Assembly: GCF_004214835.1 (NCBI RefSeq)
Contig: NZ_PIQJ01000001.1
Location: 434,001-498,000 of the forward strand
DNA from: Pseudidiomarina tainanensis
Lineage (GTDB): Bacteria; Pseudomonadota; Gammaproteobacteria; Enterobacterales; Alteromonadaceae
Direction of reading: 5' to 3'
Length of the DNA stretch: 64,000 nt
The position numbers and the translations under genes are program-made. Below, one piece after another: positions 32,966 through 40,336 of the stretch (its first letter is position 1; the number at the start of each line of letters is the position of its first letter). The notes under the pieces are model-generated. The model made no database searches and was not told where the DNA came from. It worked only from the letters and a program-made list of their open reading frames with translations.

Positions 32966-32996
32966 GACAGCACCTTTATTATTCTGATTATTTTAA

Positions 32997-34694
32997 TTAG
33001 AAGTTGGTGACACGGTTGGCTTCCGCCAGGCTAATGGTACCTTTTAAAACTTTGAGCAACGCCGACTGACGCAATGAATTAATGCCATCGCGCCGTGCTT
33101 GTTTCGCAATCTCTAACGATGAAGCTCCCTGCATTATAAGATCAGCGATGCTATCTGTAATGGGCATAACCTCGTATACACCTGTACGACCTTTATACCC
33201 GCCGGTGCACTGATCGCAACCGACCGCCTTAAATATTTTCGCAGTCTTTACCTGTTCTTCTGAAAAGCCTTGGCGCAACATTTCTTCTTTCGGCAATTTT
33301 TCTTCGTCTTTGCAGGTGTTACATAAACGACGAGCAAGGCGCTGCGCAATGATTAATGTGACTGAACCAGCAATGTTGTACGACGGCACGCCCATGTTCA
33401 TCAAACGTGTTAAGGTTTCTGCGGCCGAGTTGGTGTGGAGGGTAGAGAGTACTAAGTGACCCGTTTGTGCCGCTTTAATCGCAATTTCCGCGGTTTCTAA
33501 GTCACGAATCTCACCCACCATGACCACGTCCGGGTCTTGTCGTAAGAACGAGCGCAACGCGTCGGCGAAGGTTAAACCAGCCTTCACGTTAATCTGCACT
33601 TGGTTGATACCCATCAAGTTGATTTCCACCGGGTCTTCCGCGGTAGAAATATTGCGCTCCGGGGTATTTAAGATGTTCAAACCGGTATATAGCGAAACGG
33701 TTTTACCAGAACCAGTCGGACCGGTGACCAGAATCATGCCCTGCGGTTTTTCCAACGCCTCTTCATAAAGCTCTTGCTGATCAGGCTCATAACCAAGTGA
33801 TTCAATCCCAATCATGGCCGCCGCAGCATCAAGTATCCGCAGTACAATTTTTTCACCATACAGCGTTGGTAGGGTACTCACCCGGAAATCAATCGCTTTG
33901 TGCTTCGATAACTTGAGTTTGATACGACCATCTTGCGGTAAGCGCCGTTCCGCGATATCAAGTTGTGACATAACTTTTAAACGCGCCGCGATACGTCCCG
34001 CCAGCTGTACCGGCGGCTTAGCAATTTCATGGAGTACGCCGTCGATACGAAATCGTACGCGATATTCCTGTTCGTACGGTTCGAAGTGCAAATCTGATGC
34101 GCCGCGTTTAATCGCATCCAAGAGCATTTTGTTGATGTAGATGACAATCGGCGCATCGTTCTTAGTATCCGCCGAAACGGCACCGGTGTCATCTTGACGC
34201 TCGCTTTCAGCGTCAATATCCCGCAACTCTTGTTCATCTTCTGCGGTAACGCCCAATGCCGAGGAGTCATTTTCGAGAACGCTATCAATGAGTTTTTGGA
34301 GCTTGCTCTCTTCCACCAATACCGCTTCTGCTTGCATGCGGGTACGAAACTGGAATTCATCAAGCGTTTCAATGCGGGTTGGATCCGAAACTGCGACGTA
34401 CAGCACGTTGCCGCGCATATACAGCGGAATCGCGTGATTCTTGCGAATTAATCGTTCATTAATAAATTCTTGTGGAATGTAATCTGGATTAAAGGCGTCG
34501 AGATCGAGCCAAGGGGCGTTTGATTCGAGATAACAAAAATTGGCGAGTTCGCTTGGCGAAATAAGCTTCTGGTCAATTAAGCACGCACTAAACGGAAGTT
34601 TATTTTCCCAAGCATACTCACTGCATTTGGTGAGCTTATCTTCAGGGATTAATTTATCACGCAGCAACAGCGCCGCGAGGGAGTGATGCAGCAT
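32997..34694 (-). CDS. pilB: Type IV pilus extension ATPase PilB
   Basis: The 565-residue hexameric ATPase has an N-terminal GspE/MshEN domain, Walker [15 protein letters not shown], the Asp box and Walker B region [12 protein letters not shown], the His box and a tetracysteine zinc site (CNTC...CDQC). It powers pilus assembly. It lies downstream of pilA, separated by a terminator-like hairpin, so it may be read at reduced level from the pilA promoter or from its own. Confidence 0.97.
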   Translation of the reverse strand: MLHHSLAALLLRDKLIPEDKLTKCSEYAWENKLPFSACLIDQKLISPSELANFCYLESNAPWLDLDAFNPDYIPQEFINERLIRKNHAIPLYMRGNVLYVAVSDPTRIETLDEFQFRTRMQAEAVLVEESKLQKLIDSVLENDSSALGVTAEDEQELRDIDAESERQDDTGAVSADTKNDAPIVIYINKMLLDAIKRGASDLHFEPYEQEYRVRFRIDGVLHEIAKPPVQLAGRIAARLKVMSQLDIAERRLPQDGRIKLKLSKHKAIDFRVSTLPTLYGEKIVLRILDAAAAMIGIESLGYEPDQQELYEEALEKPQGMILVTGPTGSGKTVSLYTGLNILNTPERNISTAEDPVEINLMGINQVQINVKAGLTFADALRSFLRQDPDVVMVGEIRDLETAEIAIKAAQTGHLVLSTLHTNSAAETLTRLMNMGVPSYNIAGSVTLIIAQRLARRLCNTCKDEEKLPKEEMLRQGFSEEQVKTAKIFKAVGCDQCTGGYKGRTGVYEVMPITDSIADLIMQGASSLEIAKQARRDGINSLRQSALLKVLKGTISLAEANRVTNF

Positions 34695-34715
34695 GATTTA
34701 CCTTATCTGAATATT

Positions 34716-34743
34716 TAAAAGTTGGCTCCCTAGGGAGCCAACT
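34716..34743 (-). terminator. Terminator after pilA
   Basis: A perfect palindrome with arms AGTTGGCTCCC and GGGAGCCAACT around a TA centre (34720-34743). On the minus strand it is followed by TTTT, typical of an intrinsic terminator. It would leave a pilA-only transcript with partial read-through into pilB. Confidence 0.8.
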
Positions 34744-34786
34744 GAGCAACTTTCAATCTTGAGATAAAAAATGTCAAATTAAAAAG

Positions 34787-35335
34787 TTAACCTGCTGGAA
34801 CTGTGGTTGCCACAGCTTCACCCGTACAGCCATCTACACGAGAATTGCCTTCTGCGTCGTAGTCTGAACAAGTGATGTCCCAAGACATATTACCACCGAC
34901 CAATTTTGGCGTAAGATTTACAACAATATATGAGCCGTCAGTATCGGTAGCATCTAATTCAGCAATAATACCTGTCACATCATCGGTACCTTCCGCAGTT
35001 CCGTCTCCATCAGCGTCAACTGGGACTTGCGCAGTTGCAACTGTTGCAGTGCGAACACCCGTTACTGATACGGTCGTACCATCTAAATCTATACGGCCCG
35101 GAATTCCGTCTTGACCAGCAGTACTGCAGTTATCTGCGTCAAAGATTCCACGCTTTTGATAACACATAGCAATACCGGTTTTATATGATGCAAGTGCAGC
35201 CATTCCTGTACCAGCTTTAGCACGCTGGGTGTAGTCGCTGTACATAGGAATTGCTACAGCAGCCAAGATACCGATAATCGCAACAACGATCATCAATTCG
35301 ATTAAGGTAAAACCTTTTTGTACTTGCGCTTTCAT
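34787..35335 (-). CDS. pilA: Type IV major pilin (PilA-like)
   Basis: The 182-residue prepilin has an 8-residue leader ending in KG, cut before [14 protein letters not shown], with Glu5 of the mature form present. A globular domain follows with two cysteine pairs (CYQKRG/C and C/C near the end of the protein). Pilin forms the fibre used in twitching, adhesion and DNA uptake. It heads the pilABCD group on the minus strand. A long leader RNA upstream carries a predicted cyclic-di-GMP riboswitch. Confidence 0.93.
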   Translation of the reverse strand: MKAQVQKGFTLIELMIVVAIIGILAAVAIPMYSDYTQRAKAGTGMAALASYKTGIAMCYQKRGIFDADNCSTAGQDGIPGRIDLDGTTVSVTGVRTATVATAQVPVDADGDGTAEGTDDVTGIIAELDATDTDGSYIVVNLTPKLVGGNMSWDITCSDYDAEGNSRVDGCTGEAVATTVPAG

Positions 35336-35384
35336 GAAATATCTCCCGAAAGTAATTTCAACTTATTTAGTTATTGTAGTTGTT

Positions 35385-35421
35385 AAAAAGTAGCATCCAG
35401 ATGCAATTCAGCACTTGGATG
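35385..35421 (-). terminator. Predicted terminator in the pilA leader (riboswitch expression platform)
   Basis: On the minus strand CATCCAAGTGC (35421-35411) pairs with GCATCTGGATG (35404-35394) apart from one A-C mismatch and one G-T wobble, around the loop TGAATT. Four bases then five T follow. A competing hairpin TGGTCG/CGGCCA just upstream shares the first bases of this stem, so it could act as the alternative fold. Which state ligand favours cannot be told by eye. Confidence 0.6.
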
Positions 35422-35524
35422 GCCGCTTTTAACGACCACTACAAGTCTTCTGCATCAGCCGAAAGAACAAGTGGTATTTGCTTTGTCGACTTGTATCGGA
35501 AAGCTACTTCATCCACCAGACTTT

Positions 35525-35622
35525 AGCCTGCAGCCCCGCTATCCGCTGGAAATTTATATAGCATCCCAGTTGGACCGGAGGTTTTGCGTCACCACCTCTC
35601 GGTGGCTTTGCCTTTTAAAGCA
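35525..35622 (-). promoter_or_regulatory. Cyclic-di-GMP-I (GEMM-I) riboswitch aptamer in the pilA leader
   Basis: The minus-strand RNA carries the conserved GEMM-I landmarks in order. These are GGCAAAGCC, a short hairpin CCACC-GAGA-GGTGG with a GNRA tetraloop, TGACGCAAA, CCTCCGG opening the second helix, and GGATAGCGGGG closing it. These match the Vibrio Vc2 aptamer (GGCAAA, GACGCAAAGCC, CTCCGG, GGTAGCGGGG). The GG of GGCAAA aligns with the ligand-contact position 20 in Vc2, so cyclic-di-GMP is the likely ligand. It sits 190 bases upstream of pilA with a terminator between. Boundaries are approximate; the P1 pairing CCAGGC/GTCTGG is tentative. Confidence 0.88.
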
Positions 35623-35672
35623 TGCCTGGCCCCTAAGCCCATTTCTGGTGCTTAGTTGCGCATTGCATGTAA

Positions 35673-35700
35673 AACATAGCAGATGATTTAAATTCGTCAA
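35673..35700 (-). promoter_or_regulatory. Predicted promoter of the pilA leader transcript
   Basis: On the minus strand TTGACG (35700-35695), a 16-base spacer and TATGTT (35678-35673) lie directly downstream of the nadC stop, placing the start near 35666, upstream of the riboswitch. Confidence 0.5.
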
Positions 35701-35703
35701 TAG

Positions 35704-36612
<909 letters not shown>

Positions 36613-36655
36613 TTATTGTAGGGCGACCAGCCTCTTCTCACAAGGCGCTTCGTGA

Positions 36656-37285
36656 TTATTCACGCATACTTAGAATTTCTCGGGTTTCTAACAAATACAG
36701 TTCAAACAATTTGTAATGCGTACTATTGAGTATTTGCGTGACATTAACGCGTGACTTATTGAGTTTGGTTGCTAAAGCCTGATGGGTCATTGGCATAAAT
36801 CGCAGATAGTAACTAAGCACTTGCGCTTGCGTTGTTGTTAAGGCTGTAAGTAACGCATCGGCGAATTTGGTTGTCAGAGATAATCGCTCATTTAGGTCGT
36901 TGTTTTCAGTTTGAATACACAAACGTTCTTTTTTAATTGTTCTCAACGCTTTTTCAGCAAGCTTTTCAGCGCGGTGTTTACTCGTCGTGTACTCGCTAGC
37001 ATCTTGAGTTACAACGCCCACGCCAATGCGTACATCCCAATCTTCCCGTTGCTGCTTGGATTTAAGAAACAAGCGTAGCAATAACGCAATTGTTACGGCT
37101 TGCTCGGCGTGCTCGGTTTCGATAACGAAGCGACTCCCTCGAAAAACTTCATATGAAAGTGGGATATAGTCATGAATCAGCCTCAACCCAAGCTCAATAT
37201 GCGCACCGAGATGTCGGCGGCTATCAGCGCTTTGATTAGGAGATTCAACGATATCTCCCATTAACGCAGCAAATTGAGCAGGCAT
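36656..37285 (-). CDS. SatD-like protein with C-terminal helix-turn-helix
   Basis: The 209-residue protein begins with a SatD-type signature (ALMGDIVESPN) and a central RIGVGVV...SKHRAEKLAEKALRTIKK segment that fits SatD-like proteins. The last 60 residues (TTTQAQVLSYYLRFMPMTHQALATKLNKSRVNVTQIL) look like a helix-turn-helix of the sigma-region-4 kind. It lies between nadC and the toxin-antitoxin pair, divergent from the latter, with two palindromes in the shared promoter region. Its role is unknown; the HTH suggests a regulator. Identity to SatD is from pattern memory, not a search. Confidence 0.6.
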   Translation of the reverse strand: MPAQFAALMGDIVESPNQSADSRRHLGAHIELGLRLIHDYIPLSYEVFRGSRFVIETEHAEQAVTIALLLRLFLKSKQQREDWDVRIGVGVVTQDASEYTTSKHRAEKLAEKALRTIKKERLCIQTENNDLNERLSLTTKFADALLTALTTTQAQVLSYYLRFMPMTHQALATKLNKSRVNVTQILNSTHYKLFELYLLETREILSMRE

Positions 37286-37322
37286 GTGATGAGTTCCTTA
37301 GATAATAAAGCAAGGCAATAAA

Positions 37323-37368
37323 GTAATTAAATATAATTACATCGAAAAAAGTAATCAAATTAAATTAC
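37323..37368. promoter_or_regulatory. Two GTAAT...ATTAC palindromes between the SatD-like and toxin-antitoxin genes
   Basis: GTAATTAAATATAATTAC (37323-37340) and GTAATCAAATTAAATTAC (37351-37368) are 18-bp dyads whose centres lie 28 bases apart in the AT-rich intergenic region. They could be binding sites for the SatD-like HTH protein or for the antitoxin; no other evidence chooses between them. Confidence 0.5.
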
Positions 37369-37428
37369 CTAAAAGTATCTTACTATCAAAATTTAAAGTG
37401 GAATAGCTTGATGAAATGGACTAATTTA

Positions 37429-37448
37429 ATTAAATCGTTCGATTTAAT
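37429..37448. promoter_or_regulatory. Likely autoregulatory operator of the toxin-antitoxin pair
   Basis: A dyad with 9-bp arms, ATTAAATCG and CGATTTAAT, separated by TT, ends 10 bases before the antitoxin ATG. Type II antitoxins usually repress their own promoter by binding such dyads. Confidence 0.55.
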
Positions 37449-37458
37449 CGGAGTTAAT

Positions 37459-37719
37459 ATGAAGACGGTCACCGCCAATGAAGCGAAAACGCATTTCGGC
37501 GAACTCATCATGAGTGTGCAGAGCGCTCCCGTAAGAATAAATAAGAACGGTAAGCCAGTTGCTGTGATGATGTCAGTTGAAGAATATGAATTAATTGAGC
37601 ACATGAAGCTCGAAGCACTGAAAGCAAGGCTGAAAGCGTCTGAAGAGCAAGCGCGAGCAGGTCTGCTTCACGATGGAGAAACTGTATTCACGGATATACT
37701 CGCTGGTAAATATGACTGA
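37459..37719 (+). CDS. Phd/YefM-family antitoxin
   Basis: The 86-residue protein has the Phd/YefM N-terminal DNA-binding domain (TVTANEAKTHFGELI...INKNGKPVAVMMSVEEYE) and an extended helical C-terminus that would wrap the toxin. The ATG at 37459 has a CGGAG site; an upstream start at 37408 adds residues not seen in the family. The stop overlaps the toxin ATG as TGATG. It neutralises the ParE-like partner and probably represses the operon. Confidence 0.9.
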   Translation: MKTVTANEAKTHFGELIMSVQSAPVRINKNGKPVAVMMSVEEYELIEHMKLEALKARLKASEEQARAGLLHDGETVFTDILAGKYD

Positions 37720-38006
37720 TGCTTGATTATAAATTTACGCCGTTAGCACTAGATGACCTTGTGGAAATTCGGGAGTATACAGTTGGTCGATGGGGAGTAT
37801 TAAAAGCGAATGATTACATTGAACAAATCGAATCGACAATAAAGCTATTATGTGAATTTCCTCAACTAGGGAAACTGAATATAAATTTAGATTCTAAATA
37901 TCAGAGTTATCCATTTGAGAGTCATATAATTTTTTACATGGTTGAGCAAAACACCATAGTCATTCACGGAATAATACATCAACGTATGCTGCCAACGAGG
38001 CTTTGA
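37719..38006 (+). CDS. RelE/ParE-family toxin
   Basis: The 95-residue protein shows the RelE/ParE fold pattern: FTPLALDDLVEIREYTVGRWG, then FPQLGKLNINL and a C-terminal strand region ending HGIIHQRMLP. ParE members poison DNA gyrase and RelE members cut mRNA; the H-Q-R-M-L-P tail suggests ParE, but this is inference. It overlaps the antitoxin stop by one base and ends 8 bases before ampD. It was probably gained by transfer, since nadC and ampD are normally adjacent. Confidence 0.88.
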   Translation: MLDYKFTPLALDDLVEIREYTVGRWGVLKANDYIEQIESTIKLLCEFPQLGKLNINLDSKYQSYPFESHIIFYMVEQNTIVIHGIIHQRMLPTRL

Positions 38007-38014
38007 GATGTTCT

Positions 38015-38563
38015 ATGATTAACAACGGCTGGTTAAAACAAGCAACCAAGCGCGAATCACCGCATGCCGACGAGCGTCCTGATCCAGAAGATATTAACTT
38101 GCTGGTGGTGCATGGAATCAGTTTGCCAGCCGGGGAGTTTGGTGGGCCGTATATTGATGACCTATTTATGGGTACGCTCGATACGACCGCCCATCCAGAT
38201 TTCAGCATACTTGAAGGCCTACGCGTTTCCGCCCACTGCCTAATTAGACGCGACGGCGAGCTCTTACAATACGTCCCATTTCATCGTCGTGCATGGCATG
38301 CGGGTCGCTCGCAATATTGCGGTCGCCGCCATTGTAATGATTTTAGTATTGGCATTGAGCTTGAGGGAACCGACGAGCAGCCGTACACTAAAGCACAATA
38401 TCAGCGTTTAGCGGAAGTGGTCGAACAACTCTTGCAGCACTACCCAGCGTTAACGCGGCATCGTATAGTAGGGCACCAACATATTGCGCCGGTGCGCAAG
38501 ACCGACCCAGGCCCAGCATTTGATTGGTCATACTTCAAACAACTTGTTAGCGAAAAGGTATAA
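38015..38563 (+). CDS. ampD: 1,6-anhydro-N-acetylmuramyl-L-alanine amidase AmpD
   Basis: The 182-residue zinc amidase is almost the same length as E. coli AmpD (183). It has the zinc ligands His33 (LVVHGIS), and the C-terminal His and Asp in VGHQHIAPVRKTDPGPAFDW, plus the catalytic Glu in IGIELEGTDEQPY. It recycles anhydro-muropeptides in the cytoplasm, lowering the signal that induces AmpC-type beta-lactamase. The ATG at 38015 is chosen over a TTG at 38003. Confidence 0.95.
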   Translation: MINNGWLKQATKRESPHADERPDPEDINLLVVHGISLPAGEFGGPYIDDLFMGTLDTTAHPDFSILEGLRVSAHCLIRRDGELLQYVPFHRRAWHAGRSQYCGRRHCNDFSIGIELEGTDEQPYTKAQYQRLAEVVEQLLQHYPALTRHRIVGHQHIAPVRKTDPGPAFDWSYFKQLVSEKV

Positions 38564-38565
38564 GC

Positions 38566-39357
38566 ATGTACTTGTTGGCAATATTGCTTGCGTATTCATT
38601 AGAACGAACGCTCGAGATTACTCGCAACCTGCACTGGCGCCGTATTATTCTGCGCTGGCAACACTGGCAACACTGGCAAGTACGCAATACCAAGTTGGAA
38701 GACTGGCGCCAGCATGATCTCGGATACGTGCTCTGGGCGATTATCCCTGCGTTGCTTATTGGATTTGTTCTCCTCCTGCTCGACAACGTTCTGCTTACGT
38801 TTTTAGTCAGCAGCGCCGGACTACTCAGTGCTATTCAAGCACCCGCCGCACGCGCAGCATACAAAGCCTATCTGCAAGCAGAGCAAGACGAAGATGGCGC
38901 AGAACAAGCAAAGCAACTGAGATTGCTGCAACAAGCATCAGGCCGCAACGAAGCTGCACCGGTCGAACACCTACTCTTGTGGATACACTTGCGCCATTAC
39001 TTTGCGGTGATGATTTATTTCGTGTTACTTGGCGTAGCTGGCGCGCTGGTGTACGCCACACTGCGCGACATGCGTCACCCACATAATTCGCGCTGGCAAT
39101 TAGTCAATCAACTGATTGATTGGTTACCAACACGCTTGATGACCTTAGGCTTCTTACTTGTCGGCAATTTCTCAAAAGCAATGGCAACGTGGCTCAACTC
39201 CATCGGCAATAAACCACAAAATAACTTTATTGCACTGACCAAAGTTGCAGAGCTTGCCGAGGACCTCACTGCTCCGACCACTACCGCGCTTGTGAAGCGT
39301 AACTTCTTGTTATATATCGTTTTCGTTGCGTTATTGACGATTGGCGGCTGGCTCTAA
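38566..39357 (+). CDS. ampE: AmpE-like inner-membrane protein
   Basis: The 263-residue protein has about four membrane helices and the AmpE hallmark near the C-terminus, DWLPTRLMTLGFLLVGNFSKAM. It follows ampD after 2 bases, the standard ampDE pair. AmpE is thought to act with AmpD in peptidoglycan recycling and beta-lactamase signalling, but its activity is not established. Confidence 0.85.
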   Translation: MYLLAILLAYSLERTLEITRNLHWRRIILRWQHWQHWQVRNTKLEDWRQHDLGYVLWAIIPALLIGFVLLLLDNVLLTFLVSSAGLLSAIQAPAARAAYKAYLQAEQDEDGAEQAKQLRLLQQASGRNEAAPVEHLLLWIHLRHYFAVMIYFVLLGVAGALVYATLRDMRHPHNSRWQLVNQLIDWLPTRLMTLGFLLVGNFSKAMATWLNSIGNKPQNNFIALTKVAELAEDLTAPTTTALVKRNFLLYIVFVALLTIGGWL

Positions 39358-39367
39358 GCGGAATCTG

Positions 39368-39397
39368 TTTGGCTTTTCTACGCCACTGATCTAAAAT
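39368..39397 (+). promoter_or_regulatory. Predicted pdhR operon promoter
   Basis: TTTGGC (39368-39373), an 18-base spacer and TAAAAT (39392-39397) place the start near 39404, overlapping the PdhR operator just downstream. Transcription would run through repeat copy B before reaching pdhR. Confidence 0.55.
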
Positions 39398-39405
39398 GCT
39401 GGTCT

Positions 39406-39420
39406 ATTGGTATGACCAAA
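39406..39420. promoter_or_regulatory. PdhR operator
   Basis: ATTGGTATGACCAAA matches the E. coli PdhR box ATTGGTNNNACCAAT at all but the last base. Pyruvate relieves PdhR binding, so the site should autoregulate pdhR-aceEF here as in enterics. Confidence 0.88.
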
Positions 39421-39432
39421 AACCAACAAGAG

Positions 39433-39555
39433 CGATATTAGCTATTGGATATTAGATATTAGCTCCGACGTATCGGGCATTTGTTGTTTGTCTAATATCC
39501 AATAGCAAATATCGAAGTGGCTCTTCGAATATCTAATATCTAATAGCTAATATCG
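39433..39555 (+). repeat. CGATATTAG palindromic repeat, copy B, in the pdhR leader
   Basis: Left arm from 39433 (CGATATTAGCTATTGGATAT), first right arm ending at 39514, then a second right-type arm at 39526-39555. The core has the family segment GACGTATCGGG. An 82-bp unit (39433-39514) is thus nested in a 123-bp composite. The element ends 15 bases before the pdhR ATG, inside the predicted 5' leader. Confidence 0.88.
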
Positions 39556-39570
39556 GGTTTGACGTTAACT

Positions 39571-40326
39571 ATGACTTTCCAGCGCATACAGCAAACCAAA
39601 CTATCCGACGTCATCATGGACCGCATTGAAGGCATGATCGTCGACGGCACGCTCGAAGCAGGAGCGCGGCTCCCGTCTGAGCGCGATTTAGCCGCGCAAT
39701 TCTCGGTATCGCGGCCAAGCCTGCGCGAAGCTATTCAAAAACTCGAAGCCCGCGGCTTAGTTGAGCGACGTCAAGGTGGCGGCACCTACGTGTGCGATAA
39801 CATGCAAGAGCGTGTTGCTGAACCTTTGCTAGACTTACTGGCGCAACATCCGGAATCACAATTTGATTTGCTTGAGTTTCGTCATGCGCTTGAAGGTATC
39901 TCGTCGTATTATGCCGCCATGCGCGGCACTGCCGCAGATATTGAAGCAATTGCTGCGGCGTTTGAGGCATTACAAAAGGACCCAGGTGGGGAGCTTGCCG
40001 CACAGGCGCAGGCACTGACCGAATTCAATTTGCGTATTACCGAAGCGTCACACAATGTGATCCTATTGCACTTGGTACGCAGTATGCTGCCACTGTTGCA
40101 GAAAAATATTCAGCAAAACCTGCATGACCTCGCGCACAAGCCCGGGGTCATGCAGCAGTTACATGAACATCGGCAGCAAATTGTTGCTGCCATCACGGCT
40201 GGTGAACCCGAACAAGCGCGTGAAGCTTGTCATCAGTTGCTAGCCTATATTGAACATGCGTTGCTCGCCTCGAACCGTGAACAGTCGCGGATTCAGCGGT
40301 CGCTACGCCGAACTCAGCAAGGGTAA
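39571..40326 (+). CDS. pdhR: Pyruvate dehydrogenase complex repressor PdhR
   Basis: The 251-residue GntR/FadR-family regulator has an N-terminal winged helix (LPSERDLAAQFSVSRPSLREAIQKLEARGLVERRQGGGTYV) and a C-terminal all-helical FCD ligand domain with the conserved metal-binding Asp/His pattern. The ATG at 39571 follows no strong ribosome-binding site; a TTG at 39559 is less likely. It heads pdhR-aceE-aceF and has its own operator upstream. Confidence 0.93.
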   Translation: MTFQRIQQTKLSDVIMDRIEGMIVDGTLEAGARLPSERDLAAQFSVSRPSLREAIQKLEARGLVERRQGGGTYVCDNMQERVAEPLLDLLAQHPESQFDLLEFRHALEGISSYYAAMRGTAADIEAIAAAFEALQKDPGGELAAQAQALTEFNLRITEASHNVILLHLVRSMLPLLQKNIQQNLHDLAHKPGVMQQLHEHRQQIVAAITAGEPEQAREACHQLLAYIEHALLASNREQSRIQRSLRRTQQG

Positions 40327-40336
40327 GGACAGAAGT

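Noticed and set aside
35471-35686. 71-codon plus-strand frame upstream of pilA
   Set aside because: It lies antisense to the riboswitch, whose conserved motifs explain the sequence on the minus strand.
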